DNA of 64,000 nucleotides, from positions 28,670,628 to 28,734,627 of the forward strand of contig NC_088305.1 of NCBI RefSeq assembly GCF_032854445.1, given 5' to 3'. The stretch is from Liolophura sinensis (Eukaryota > Mollusca > Polyplacophora > Chitonida > Chitonidae). This document shows positions 1 through 10,882 of this stretch, one piece after another. The notes under the pieces were generated by a model that searched no databases, was not told the DNA's origin, and saw only the letters and a program-made list of their open reading frames with translations. Within the stretch, counting starts at the first letter, position 1. Each line of letters opens with the position of its first letter. Position numbers and translations under genes: made by a program.

Positions 1-1902
1 AGAAACTTTTTTGAGAGTTTTCTTCATCGAGGTAAATGCAATAGAAAAGTGCATGTGAGCTAATGTGAACGTTTACGTTGCTACCCTTTAACACCTGGCA
101 CGAATCGTTAGTGTAAAACCCTAATTTAGGTAAAGTAAGTGAGGTGAAGGCCGGACTTCACCAATTAGCCAGTCGACATTGCCATCAGTACTCTATTTAG
201 CTTTCACTAAAAATGTACAGAATGTTAGATAAAGTCATTGCTTTTATGTCTTATTTTATTTCTATAATGCTATTCTATTTTCTTTCCTAATTTTATGTCG
301 ATTGTAGTCCTGGAAAATTTCTTGTTGCAGGTTTTGCAAATTGGTCTAGTACCTTGTTTTCCATTTTGTAGGTTCCTGGACGGTCAGAATTGGCTGATGC
401 GGAATGAGTGAAATATTCTCGAGTGGGACGTTTAGGCCCAACTAATCAAGCTGTCTACAAAAAGCAGACTCACATCAGTGTTGGTGTCATTTTTGATTTA
501 CACAGTCATCTCTAAACACCTCTCTTGAAAACATTTTAGGTTCACCGCCCATCCGTTGACTGGATACGAAGACATGAAGTTAACTCTGCTGAATTTAGCA
601 CATCATGGACATAGGCAAATCGATGACAAAAGTTCCGAGAAAACCCAGACTGAACCAACTAAACGATGCGAAGGATGCCATGCCAACCATATCGACTGTC
701 TTTCCTATATCACTGATAACTGTTGATCAGGTTTTCACTATTGGCTTAGAATTTTACTGGACCATCTTTTTCAAATGAAGTTATCGACACAAATTCCTTT
801 TATCGTTTTATTTAGTAATATGTCACATTCAGGTGTTTTTTTAGCTTGCCAAACGATGAAATCGCAAACCAGCACACATTTCACATTTTAAGCGGAAATC
901 GAAAAGAAAAACGTAAAATCTAAATAGACATGATCATGTGCGTCTGTAAAGCAGACAGTATCTCTGGTTCTCAACACGACTTGTAACATCGTGACAGCTA
1001 CCGTCTTGCTGCAGGCTTGACAATCTCTTGTGTCTGCTTTCAGACAGGTGGTAAAGGAGCCTTAACGTCCTCGCAACTTTCCCTTGTGTAATTGACCTAC
1101 CTTCACCTCATCTGCCATACACATGCCTTAGGGAGTCTGTGGGCCAAGGACAGTGACCACCTCAGGGGTGAGTCATTAACATGGCGGTAAGACCAGCTGA
1201 AAATGCCCGGTGACGTAGAAATACCGCACCGTTTTTTGAGGATAATCAAAGACCTTCTTACTGGTTGATGATAGACGCCGAGTCTATATAACGGAAAAAC
1301 TATTACCAAGGCTGTAATCTTGCACAGTATTTCTGTTTCTGTAGGTTAATATCTTCTGACTTCTGAAGTCGCGTGTTCGAATCTAGATTCTGTCATTTCT
1401 GCCATGGCAGAGGTAATGATCCGAAGTGAATACATTGCCAAGTGGTTTGTGCTGCCCCAACTGTGGTCGCTTTAATGAACTACATCCTCCCCTGTCCCAG
1501 AACCTCTGTATTAAAGACAGTGTTAGGATCCAGAGCGTTTCAAGTGCTTTCCTATATTATAAATCAATGGAATTCCCTTTATATAGCAAGGCGGGACCGA
1601 GTGAGATTTGCCTTTGTTCTATCGCAACACACAAATACTACGTTAACAATTTGTGAAAAAAAGTCAGTGCAACGGCAGCTTTGACCCGATATACTTTAGG
1701 CGGACAGATTCCTCATTGCATGGAATGTAGTAAACCGGTATTGCATGTTTCTGAGGATGATACTGAAACAAGAGTTTTTTTTTGTCGTGTCCACTTTTAA
1801 TGGAATGACGTCTGTTGATATCATCAGCATAATTTTAACATGACGTCAAAACTACAAGTCGACGTCACATAAGGAATATGATAACTTCAATCCAGGGAAA
1901 TG
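1..1902. other. Intergenic, no supported feature
   Basis: AT-rich sequence with only short scattered open frames (under 85 codons) and stops in all frames. I see no tandem repeat, SINE body or coding signature. Exons shorter than about 150 bp cannot be excluded by eye. Confidence 0.5.
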
Positions 1903-1985
1903 TTCCGTACTCAAGAATATTTCACTTAGGCCGACCCGGGGGAAACCCATGACCATCCGCAGGTTGCTACCCATGTACGGCTAAA
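1903..1985 (-). mobile_element. SINE-A fragment (body and tail part)
   Basis: The stretch from ccgtactcaagaatatttca to atccgcaggttgct matches the antisense of the SINE-A body. About 40 bp in the middle are missing. It is diverged and lacks the TAAA tail. The next entry, a head fragment in the opposite orientation, lies about 55 bp away. Confidence 0.75.
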
Positions 1986-2039
1986 ACACATACAGTCGTC
2001 CGTACATGTCTATTAGTCTACATTACTATTCCAAGCCTT

Positions 2040-2108
2040 GGCCTGTGTGGCCTAGTGGTGAGCGTTCTCACGCAGCACAATGACCCAGCAGCCTCTCACC
2101 AATGCCCA
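2040..2108 (+). mobile_element. SINE-A tRNA-like head fragment
   Basis: ggcctgtgtggcctagtggt followed by aatgacccagcagcctctca matches the tRNA-derived head of SINE-A in sense orientation. The A-box region reads tggcctagtggt. No body follows. With the antisense body fragment just upstream, the locus is a rearranged or doubly hit SINE-A site. Confidence 0.65.
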
Positions 2109-2109
2109 C

Positions 2110-4879
2110 CACCATTTTTTTTCAGTTTACACTTTTAGCTGTTAAATGGTCTTATCCTTTCGAACCTTGGTCTTGGGTCTGCATTATTACAGTTCCCAGA
2201 TATCGTTCTTAATATTTTTGCCTAGTTTATGTAGTTAGGCTTCCCAACTGATAGCTGTCATTCTATCATTTGGTTAGAAGCTGCTATTTTTCCTTGTGAA
2301 AATGGCTTTTTCTCGTTTATCAGAGCTATCATAATCTGGCACAGTTGGTTGGGCTGCATTGTGTATAAAACGCAACGCCCTGCTGAAATACTTTTAATAA
2401 TCGCCATACTGGACATTAAAGGAAATGTGGAAGAATTATTCATTACAGAACTTCTTATCCAATTCATTTGAAAACGGATGTGCCTGTGCACATCATATGG
2501 GGCTACAAACTTCGAAAAATAAAGTATTCAAATCGGGCTGAAAACTTTAGAAGTAAAAGACAGAATGATGTAGTCTGGTCTACTGAAGACGATTTTTATT
2601 GAATTTTGCCCCGATCTATAGTTTTCCGGTATGCTGCAGTTAAGAGAAAAAGATGGACCTTTTTGACACATGTTTGAAGGTTACGTGACAGAAGAGACAT
2701 TCGGCTGAATGCACTGTTTACTGGCTATATGTATCTGTGTGCCAACAGTTATTAAGCTGTTGATAAATTAAGAATTTTTTGGGCATCAAAAATTTTAAAA
2801 AAGCCGAATGTCTGCATACTCCTTTAATACATACACAATACATGTATACAACAACATGCTGCTTATCATTGGTTGTTCCGGGCATTAGATTAGAACATCA
2901 CAGACAGTCCTGTACCGAGGCAGGGGCTGCAAACCGTGGGTAAAGGCATCCTGGAAGTTCTAAAACACGGTTGTAGTTTTTCCTGGAACAGAAGTAGCAC
3001 GTAAAGTTCGCTGCACACGAGAGGGTTCGGTCCAGCTAAAGGTTATTCGAGGCAGGCAGCTCAGCCTAATTCACACTTCTGTGAATTCAATTCAATTTTG
3101 CCGCCAAGAATGTCAAGTGATTAGTTATTTTACGAAACTGGCAAAGATGTTACCAATTACCAACTTTGTTGAAATTTACCCACTCCGTTGAGCCCTGAAT
3201 TTTTTTATTATCTTCCGCTGAAATAATATAGACAAGGAAAATTTGCCATAATTCAAAAGCTGAACGTTTTCAGCTGAGTGTTTTTCTCAAGACAATCAAA
3301 CATGCTGAGATTTTGGGAATGACTGGCAAAAAATATCAAACATGGTGGATATTTTCTTCGCCGCCTTAAGTGGCTTAAATCCACTGTTGGCAGCAATCTA
3401 CGAATAGGGCTGGGCTGAAAACCACGCATGCCTGTCAGATCAGCCAAATCTGCTCTTCCGCGTCCTATATAAACCTAGACGTATACGTACCCAAGGAAAG
3501 GAATCTGTAGAACACTAACAAGTGTAAGTCGCCCTAAAATGCCAGACAAGCGCCGTTGACCATTTGTTGCCACAAAGTCACTGAGAAGAGGCAGAGCGTG
3601 TGTATATCGATGACCCACTGTTCTATGATGAAATTTTAACCCACATCTCGCGTGTCCAATGGATAGAAAAACAAGCTTAACCACTAGACAACAAACCGCT
3701 CGACTGTAAGAAAATATTCGATTACGTAGCTTGGCTCAAAAAAGAACACTTAAAAGGACTTTGAGGGATAAGTGAAACTGGACAAAATTAAAGGTTAAAA
3801 AGTTAAAAAGAATTGAGTTTTAGCCGAAAACACAGTCGACCAACGCAACAAAGCGGATTTTTTTTAAGTGAAGAGAAAATGTACGAACGTCATTCGAACC
3901 AAAACACGCTCAGACCGTAATAACATCTTTGTTGGAGTCTACTTTTAGGATTCGTGTGTTTTAACAGTAAAGTTAGGTAACAGTCCATCTAAAACACATT
4001 ATATCCATCAAGTAGCAGGCACCGTCAATTTTTTGTCAGTTGTCAGTGAATAAAAAGAAAACAAAACTATGTAGTCAATTATTTATTTTCGTTGTTGAGT
4101 GGTTCCAAAACATTTCTTTTGCTTACAAACGTGTACGGCAAACGATGGATGGAGTTCACTGATTGGTGCTTCAGGCAGCAACTGGCGAACTTTTGACGTA
4201 TGGATAAGAAAAAACAATGCTGACAAACGACTACGCATTGTAACTCGTTATGTACAAGCCTTTTAGATTTAAGCAGTAGCCAAATCTTCCTTTGACCTAG
4301 TTTGTTCCCGAATGAATTTATTAAATTCAAGGTGCTTTTAATCTAGGCTGATATTGTACGGCGAAAGGTATTATACGAGAAACACCGTCTCTAAACGTCA
4401 CCTGTCCGTCGAAACCGTGCATGTGCGTCACACATTTTAACTTTCTATACATCGATCTCATTCTAATTAGCTGTTCATCAAGCAGTTGCCTGAAAGCCTA
4501 GGCATTCCCACTCCTACAATTAAATCATAGTTAATGGACGCTAGCCTCTACCATGGGATACTTATTTGATTAAGTCAATGCCCTAGAGATTGTCCTTGGG
4601 ACCACCTGTCGCCATTTTGTGAAGCGATATATTTAATTGTGCCTACCTTTCTCTGTAGTCATGTAAACTTTTTTCGAAGGACCGATTGTCGTCAAGCATT
4701 TTCGTCAGCAGCTGGGCAGAAATATTTACTGAACAGAGCATTTCGGAAAGACAATTTCACCCCACAAGACATTTATAAAGCGCACTCTTATTCTTTGTTA
4801 ATGTCATAGATAGTTGCACAATGGTTGTCGATTTTAATGGAGTGAAAGGATTCTTATTCATTCTGTAATTTCCGGGGAT
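2110..4879. other. Intergenic, no supported feature
   Basis: I recognise no repeat or gene here. All open frames are under 90 codons and none shows conserved-looking composition. The sequence leads directly into the 24-bp minisatellite. Confidence 0.45.
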
Positions 4880-6116
4880 GTTATGAGTAAGTGACACACG
4901 GGTTGTAAGTAAGTGACAAGCATGTGCTGTAAACAGGTGACACGCGTGTGTTGTAAGTGTGTTGTGAGTAAGTGAGACGCATGTGTTGTGAGTAAGTGAG
5001 ACGCATGCACTGTGAGACGCATGTGTTGTGAGTAAATGGCACGTATGTGTTGTGAGTAAGTGACAAGCATGTGTTGTGTGTAAGTGACACGCATGTGTTG
5101 TGAGGAAGTGACACACATGTGTTGTGAGTGACACTCATGTATTCTGAGCAAGTGGCACGCATGTGTTGTGAGTAAATGACACGCATGTGTTGTGAGTAAA
5201 TGACACGCATGTGTTGTGACACGCATGTGTTGTGAGTAAATGACACGCATGTGTTGTGACACGCATGTGTTGTGAGTCAATGGCACGCATGTGCTTTGAC
5301 TAAGTGACATGCATGTGTTGTGAGTAAGTGACATGCATGTGTTGTGAGTAAGTGACACGCATGTGTTGTGAATAAGTAAGACGCATGTTGTGAGTAAATG
5401 GCACGCATTTGCTTTGAGTAAGTGACACGCATGTGTTGTGAGTAAATGGCACGCATATGTTGTGAGTAAGTGACTCACATGTGTTGTGAGTAGGTGACAC
5501 GCATGTGTTGTGAGTAAATGTTACGCATGTATTGTGAGTAGGTGACACGCATGTGTTGTAAGTAAATGGAACGCATGTGTTGTGAGTAAGTGACACGCAT
5601 GCGCTGTGAGTAAAGTGACACACATGTGTTGTGAGTGACACCCATGTATTCTGAGTAAGTGGCACGCATGTGTTGTGGGTAAGTGACACACGTGTTGTGA
5701 GTAAATGACACGCATGTGTTGTGACACGCACGTGTTGTGAGTAAATGACACGCATGTGTTGTGACACGCATGTGTTGTAAGTAAATGACACGCATGTGTT
5801 GTGACACGCATGTGTTGTAAGTAAATGACACACATGTATTGTGAGTAAATGGCACGCATGTCTTGTGATTTATTTATTTATTTGATTGGTGTTTTACGCC
5901 GTACTCAAGAATATTTCACTTATACGATGGCGGCCAGAATTATGGTGGGAGAAAACCGGGCAGAGCCCGGGGGAAACACACGACCATCCACAGGTTCATG
6001 TGTTGTGAGTAATGTTGTGAGTAAATGTTACGCAAGTGTTGTGAGTAAATGGAACGCATGTGTTGTGAGTAAGTGACACGCATGTGCTGTGAGTAAATGG
6101 TACGCATGTGTCGTGA
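4880..6116. repeat. 24-bp minisatellite interrupted by a SINE
   Basis: Tandem array with consensus unit gtgacacgcatgtgttgtga plus gtaa (24 bp) and frequent shortened 16-bp units that lack gtgagtaa. There are roughly 45 units. A variant pair (gagtgacactcatgtattct near 5126, gagtgacacccatgtattct near 5635) recurs about 509 bp apart in the same unit context, indicating a block duplication inside the array. A SINE-A fragment occupies 5868-5994. Because 24 is a multiple of three, the minus strand stays open for up to about 206 codons (His-Asn-Thr-Cys-Val-Ser type repeats). I read this as a consequence of the period, not a gene. Confidence 0.95.
5868..5994 (-). mobile_element. 5'-truncated SINE-A inside the minisatellite
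   Basis: Starts with the antisense tail (TTTA repeats, then gattggtgttttacgccgta) and runs to ccatccacaggtt, so the tRNA head is missing. Flanks are catgtcttgtga on the left and catgtgttgtga on the right. That resembles a 12-bp target-site duplication with one mismatch, although the host array is itself repetitive. It inserted after the array had formed. Confidence 0.9.
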
Positions 6117-6637
6117 TATTCAGATAATAAACCTGATGCAACAAGGTACTGTGAATTGTACTTACGAGGTTTATTGCGTTTGTTTTGTTGTTTTTGGTGC
6201 ATTTTACAGACCCGTATGGTTGGCCCAAAAGAATCATGGGTTAGTCTTTCCGTACATATTGAAGGTGCAGGAGGTTTGACCTTTGACTTCATCCCTCAGG
6301 TCGAACTATAATCACTTTCATAGCCAAGATTATACGCCGCACTTACGCACTCCTTGCTACCAATACGGCCCCCTCTGTCTCTAAATACCCTCTGATAAAC
6401 CATGGTGAATACACCGAACAGCCACCGTAGAAGACATTTTGATAGGGTTTTTATTTCCCAGTATTGTATTTCTAATTAGACATTTAACGTATTTTATCTG
6501 CAAATACAGGGGTACTGACTCAAGGAAACGATGAGAGGTTAAGAATCGAATGTGCTGACGTGCAGAATAAACATGCGAAATGATTACCATGACTTAAACA
6601 CATAACTACACAAAGTCGACATCAAGACTATTAATTC
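6117..6637. other. Intergenic, no supported feature
   Basis: Unique-looking AT-rich sequence between the minisatellite and SINE-B copy 1. No open frame is convincing. Confidence 0.45.
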
Positions 6638-6646
6638 CACTGAATG

Positions 6647-6994
6647 CTGTACCGCTTCGGTGGCCTACTGGTTAGAACGTTCGCCTCGAAGTTGTGACAC
6701 CCTGGATCAAACCCAGGTCGGGTCATACCAAAGACTTTAAAAATAGTATTGCTGCTGCATCGATTGGCAATCAGCACTGAGGAGTTAGAGCAAGAACACA
6801 TGACTGGTTGTCAGTACAACGTGACTAGGTTGGGTGTCATGTGTGGTGTCTTTGACATCATCTTTTAGTGACAGCAGCACTTTGGTGGCATGTATATATA
6901 TAAGACCTCATGACTTCTCGTCTTCATACGACTGAAAATGGTTAAGTACGACGTTAAACCCCAAGCATTCATTCATTCATTCATTCATTCATTT
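6647..6994 (+). mobile_element. SINE-B copy 1, apparently full length with TSD
   Basis: Starts with a tRNA-like head: A-box-like tggcctactggttag and B-box-like ggatcaaaccc inside the hairpin cctggatcaaacccagg. A central part containing gcagcactttggtggcatg follows, then the 3' end ttaagtacgacgttaaaccc and an ATTC-repeat tail. The flanking 9-bp direct repeat cactgaatg (6638-6646 and 6995-7003) is the target-site duplication. Diverged relatives sharing the 3' part lie at 46654 and 56310. It is a tRNA-derived SINE. I cannot name the family with certainty. Confidence 0.88.
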
Positions 6995-7070
6995 CACTGA
7001 ATGTCGTCAATGAGATCTGCAGAATCTTAAATATTCACTCTCACACAAACATACACATATTTTTTATATT

Positions 7071-7072
<2 letters not shown>

Positions 7073-7126
<54 letters not shown>
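7073..7126. repeat. (TA)n microsatellite
   Basis: An uninterrupted run of about 27 TA dinucleotides. Confidence 0.97.
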
Positions 7127-7129
<3 letters not shown>

Positions 7130-7333
7130 TGAGTGTACAAGAGTAAACAGACTGTGATTAAACATTATTTGCACTTATAAACCCTGAGGTAAAGTTATAC
7201 CATTAGGTGGTTGGAGTTCAGTGTCTCCGGGCGACTCGATGTTTCATTTGCCCACCATAGATTCCTCACCTGAGGTAGTCGCAAAAAAAAGCCACCAGAA
7301 CTCGGCTGTGATCTCACGGGCTGTTCTGAATAC

Positions 7334-7620
7334 AAGCGTCATGTCCGACATTCGTATACCATTCGTAGTCCGTAAAGGGCGTTCCAAGTCGATAATCGCA
7401 AGATCCATTTCCAAAACAACGTTTAACACTAGCTCCCAAAGACAAAGATATGTAAGAAATTATACAAATAGGAAATAAAGCCGGTAACACATAAGAGAGA
7501 AGCGGTCATCAGTTTTCAATGTTGCCGGGCAAACAGTGGATATTCCAGGCATGAATTCCATATCAAAGTTCAAATTTGCAGTCCATGAATGAGTTCCAAG
7601 TCAAATAACAATTAAACAAA
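7334..7620 (+). repeat. Family C dispersed repeat, copy 1
   Basis: Shares nearly 290 bp with 58839-59118 on the same strand and with 53220-53505 on the opposite strand. Shared landmarks are cgtagtccgtaaagggcgtt, gataatcgcaagatccattt and ggatattccaggcatgaatt. No tRNA-like head, A-rich tail or coding frame is visible. The terminal structure is unclear, so I cannot assign a class. It could be a non-autonomous DNA element or a piece of a longer retroelement. Confidence 0.85.
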
Positions 7621-7625
7621 TCCAA

Positions 7626-8404
7626 TGCTGACATTTCTCTTTTCTCTATACTTAGGACCCCTCACAAAGAGATTCCTTGGATAATGATTCTAAATAATAT
7701 TAAGGTCACCAGTCGGGACATGTTTACATTTTTCTTAGGTAAAAACTGAAGATTCACAATCACAGTTATAGCCACCTGAAGTGTGTGTCGCCAAATCGAA
7801 CTCCTTAATGGCCTAGGAATAATTGAATATTTTGAAACGATGTGCTTTGTATACTCATATGATCTGCAAGGGGGCTCTTGGATATTAAAATAATTAGACA
7901 CAGCACAACGAACACCAGGTTCATTAAAGATGCGTGGTAGGTTAATTAAATCAAGGCTCTGTCTAAATACTTCATCTTCAGAAAGAGCTGATAGTGTTGA
8001 GTTTCAATAGTTACAGGGCGGTACAATCGAAAATACGATATGTCGTGACACAGACCCACAGGGTGAGGTGGAAAATTAAAATTGTGTATGTTATTGGATA
8101 CGTCTTGAACTACCTGTTTTAGCCAACTCAGTGGCAGTGCATATAATACTGTGCACAGAGTATGCATGCTATTGGTGTCATGCGACAATCCTATTAAATA
8201 GCTAACTGTAACATGTTTGTGAATCTTGTTTCTATTGAACTTCCTCCTACTATGACTGCGAGGTCTACGTTTATGGTATTTGAATAAACCTCATCTTTCA
8301 TAAGGAGTGCTCAAATTGGCTTTCCCCTTTCAGCTGCTGTACTTTTGAACTGTGAACTTTTCCCGCCTAAAAAAACTCGGATCAAAGCTGTGCAGTCTGA
8401 TGTT
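7626..8404. other. Intergenic, no supported feature
   Basis: No repeat or coding signature recognised. This is downstream of the GPCR and its minisatellite. No clear polyadenylation signal for the minus-strand gene stands out. Confidence 0.4.
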
Positions 8405-8975
8405 TGCATCTTCCTTTGTAATGACAATATGTGGTAAACTGTCAGTGTAGCACTGGTCCTCACTTCTTCCTTTGCGATGGCAATATTTGGCATACCGGCA
8501 ATGTAGTACCAGTACTCACTTCTTCCTTTGCGATGACGATATGTGGCATACCGGTAATGTAGTACCAGTACTCACTTCTTCCTTAGTCATGACGATATGT
8601 AGCATACCAGCAATGTAGTACGGGTACTCACTTCTTCCTTTGTGATGACGATATGTAGCATACCAGCAATGTAGTACGGGTTCTCACTTCTTCCTTTGCG
8701 ACGACGATATGTAGCATACCAGCAATGTAGTACGAGTACTCACTTCTTCCTTTGTGATGACGATATGTAGCATACCAGCAATGTAGTACGGGTACTCACT
8801 TCTTCCTTTGTGATGACGATATGTGGCAAACTGGAAATGTAGTACGGGTACTCACTTCTTCCTTAGTCATGACATATGTAGCATACCACCAATGTAGTAC
8901 GGGTACTCACTTCTTCCTTTTGATGACGATATGTGGCAAACTGACAATGCAGTACCGATACTCACATTTTACCCG
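8405..8975. repeat. 56-bp minisatellite, about 10 copies
   Basis: Units start at cacttcttcctttg near 8461, 8517, 8573, 8629, 8685, 8741, 8797 and 8853, exactly 56 bp apart. Two further 55-bp steps follow at 8908 and 8963. Each unit carries gatgacgatatgt, gcataccagcaatgtagta and cgggtactca. The inner units are close to identical, so the array is young. The outer units are more diverged. It ends about 85 bp beyond the GPCR stop codon, so it may lie in or just past that gene's 3' UTR. Confidence 0.95.
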
Positions 8976-9060
8976 AGAACAATGGGCAGTCCGGCTTGGA
9001 TCCGTGTCGTCATTTGAAGGGGAAAAGGGATTTCATTGCTGTAAAATTCAACTGGCTATT

Positions 9061-10278
9061 TTACAAGGCGGATGAATTACATGAGGAAAACGTGACGTTG
9101 AGCGTCGCCTCCGCCACATCACACGTCATCGACGGTGTGCCCGATCTCCGGTAGACTAACGAACTATGGCTTTTTCGAGAGAATTTGCCAAACCTCTTGG
9201 TCAGGACTCCACATCTTAACATCCTGTAGTAACCCAATTTGACTTCGCGCATGCGCAGGGCGTAGATCACCGGGTCGCATATCGAATTGAGCAGCCAGAG
9301 CCAGTAGAGGTAATAATTAACTGTGAGCAGAGTGTAAAACTGTCCTGTAACAGCAGACGTGTCTGCCAGAATCATGAAGACAAAATACGTCTCAAAGATG
9401 GCATGGGGAAGCCAGCAGACGAGAAACGTCCCAACGATCACCAAGGTTGTAACAAGACCTTTGATATTTCTCTTCATTTTTCTCTGATGCCTACCAGCCA
9501 TCTGCTGATATTTGTAGATTTTTACGAAAACGCGGCAGTAAAAATACACCATCGCAAGAAAGCACAGAATCACCAGACAAAATAGGAGATACTCCGTTTC
9601 GTATGCGGAACAATAACTTGACTGGCATAGGTTCACCATGGTGTGACCTTCACAGTAGCTGTAGTACGGCACCGGAAGTATAAAATCCGAAAATCCGAAA
9701 ATCCCTGAGATAATCCAAACTCCAAGTAGGGACACAGATACCCTGTGATTTGTAAATACCTGGATGTACTTGAGTGGTTTGTTAATCGCCATAAAGTGGT
9801 CAAACGCCAGAGCAACCAGGTTAAGCAAGGATATGGAATGACCCATCATCACAAGTGACTTCATGATCACATGTTGACAGAGCGACCAGTCATCGCCATT
9901 CTTTCCAGACGGAAATGACGGGAACAAAATACTGTTCCACACTACAAGTAATAAAGTAACACTGATGAAGAAATTGGAGAGAAGCAAATTGAATACGAGT
10001 TTCTGATTGCTGGTAAAGGAACCGGAAATGTGCATCATGGCGGCGAGAGACACGGCATTAGCAATAATTCCGCAGACGGCCAAGAAAATGGCAAAATTCT
10101 GTGGGAAATTGGACTCCATCGGTTCCGGATAAAAGGGTACTGAGTCATTAAACCATCTCTTAATAGTAAAATTTGACGGCAGACAGATGTTGGCGGCTTT
10201 AACGCCATCCACAATGATCTGTTCAATCAAGGTGTGTAATTCCTCATCTTCAGCCGTCATAACCGACGCGTAATCCAT
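9061..10278 (-). CDS. Class A (rhodopsin-like) orphan GPCR, single-exon ORF
   Basis: Predicted plasma-membrane receptor coupling an unknown extracellular ligand to G proteins. The 405-residue frame ends in TAA. The chosen ATG is preceded in frame by TGA three codons upstream; Met7 is an alternative start. The N-terminus (about 60 residues, no signal peptide) has glycosylation sequons at Asn36 and Asn44. Approximate membrane segments: TM1 62-84 (Asn74 = 1.50), TM2 93-117, TM3 136-160, TM4 180-204 (Trp188 = 4.50), TM5 229-252, TM6 272-298 (CWLP, 288-291), TM7 317-342 (DPVIY, 335-339). Helix 8 follows, with a possible palmitoylated Cys356, then a Ser/Thr-rich tail. Oddities: Asn102 replaces Asp2.50, Asp335 replaces Asn7.49, Asp160-His161-Phe162 replaces DRY, and TM5 has no proline. 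DPxxY and the proline-free TM5 recall the melanocortin/cannabinoid/S1P group, but the ligand class cannot be told. No neighbouring gene gives context. Confidence 0.95.
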   Translation of the reverse strand: MDYASVMTAEDEELHTLIEQIIVDGVKAANICLPSNFTIKRWFNDSVPFYPEPMESNFPQNFAIFLAVCGIIANAVSLAAMMHISGSFTSNQKLVFNLLLSNFFISVTLLLVVWNSILFPSFPSGKNGDDWSLCQHVIMKSLVMMGHSISLLNLVALAFDHFMAINKPLKYIQVFTNHRVSVSLLGVWIISGIFGFSDFILPVPYYSYCEGHTMVNLCQSSYCSAYETEYLLFCLVILCFLAMVYFYCRVFVKIYKYQQMAGRHQRKMKRNIKGLVTTLVIVGTFLVCWLPHAIFETYFVFMILADTSAVTGQFYTLLTVNYYLYWLWLLNSICDPVIYALRMREVKLGYYRMLRCGVLTKRFGKFSRKSHSSLVYRRSGTPSMTCDVAEATLNVTFSSCNSSAL

Positions 10279-10336
10279 CCTGATTCTTCAACTGAACCAA
10301 AGACCTCCGTCACATCAACGCCTTTAGAAGAGTCCC

Positions 10337-10360
10337 CTACAACAAAGCAAACAATGATGG
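10337..10360 (-). other. Predicted 3' splice site of a 5'-UTR intron
   Basis: On the minus strand a pyrimidine/T-rich tract (ttgtttgctttgttg) ends in tag, followed by ggga. The exon would begin at 10336, 58 bases before the GPCR ATG, and contains an in-frame TGA, so this segment would be 5' UTR. An intron in the 5' UTR with an intronless coding region is common for animal class A GPCRs. The donor exon cannot be located by eye. Confidence 0.5.
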
Positions 10361-10882
10361 GTTAGTTATTCTTGCCACGCAAAACTGGATAACATTCGAT
10401 GTTTTTGAATTAAACGTTTTACCTCGAGCCGTGACGTGTTAACTTGTTCAAATTTTTTTTTGATTTCTTTACATCGCTTACATTTTTTAAATCGCTCAAA
10501 TTACAATCAGATGAAGTCTTAGTGGTACTCAGTGGATAAAGTTACTATTTAAATCTGTTTTGCGAACTCTGCCTTTCCACAATTTTTAACTTGCGCATGC
10601 GATATTAGTTCAAGCCTTGTCTCTCATTGACATAATCATGTCATACCACTGGGCAAAAGTCCATGTAACGAAAGGACAGTCATTTCTCGGTAATGTAACT
10701 ATTTCATCGTTTTTCAGATTTAAGCCTTATCACATTTTCCAAATCACTCATGTGACATTAGATAAATAAAGACTTCTCTATCATTCATGGAATGTTACTT
10801 GTCATAGTTTTCAGATTTACACCGGATTTTACAGATTTGAAATAATCCACACGGCAATCCACATAGTTCAATAATCCACACA
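10361..10882. other. Upstream region of the GPCR, no defined element
   Basis: AT-rich. Contains weakly repeated phrases (gtaatgtaactatttcatcg, then gaatgttacttgtcatagtt) that look like older relatives of the adjacent ~95-bp tandem duplication. It is probably intron or promoter of the minus-strand GPCR. No TATA box or other motif is distinctive enough to call. Confidence 0.35.

Noticed and set aside
4757-5859. Long minus-strand open frames (up to 206 codons) rich in His, Thr, Asn, Cys
   Set aside because: They lie entirely within the 24-bp minisatellite, exist in more than one frame at once, and end where the array becomes irregular. The period, a multiple of three, explains them.
8405-8975. 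CRISPR-like array (regular 56-bp periodicity)
   Set aside because: The whole unit is repeated, with no unique spacers, in a eukaryotic context with no cas genes.
9403-10226. Other open frames overlapping the GPCR on either strand
   Set aside because: They are shadows of the real coding frame and have no independent support.
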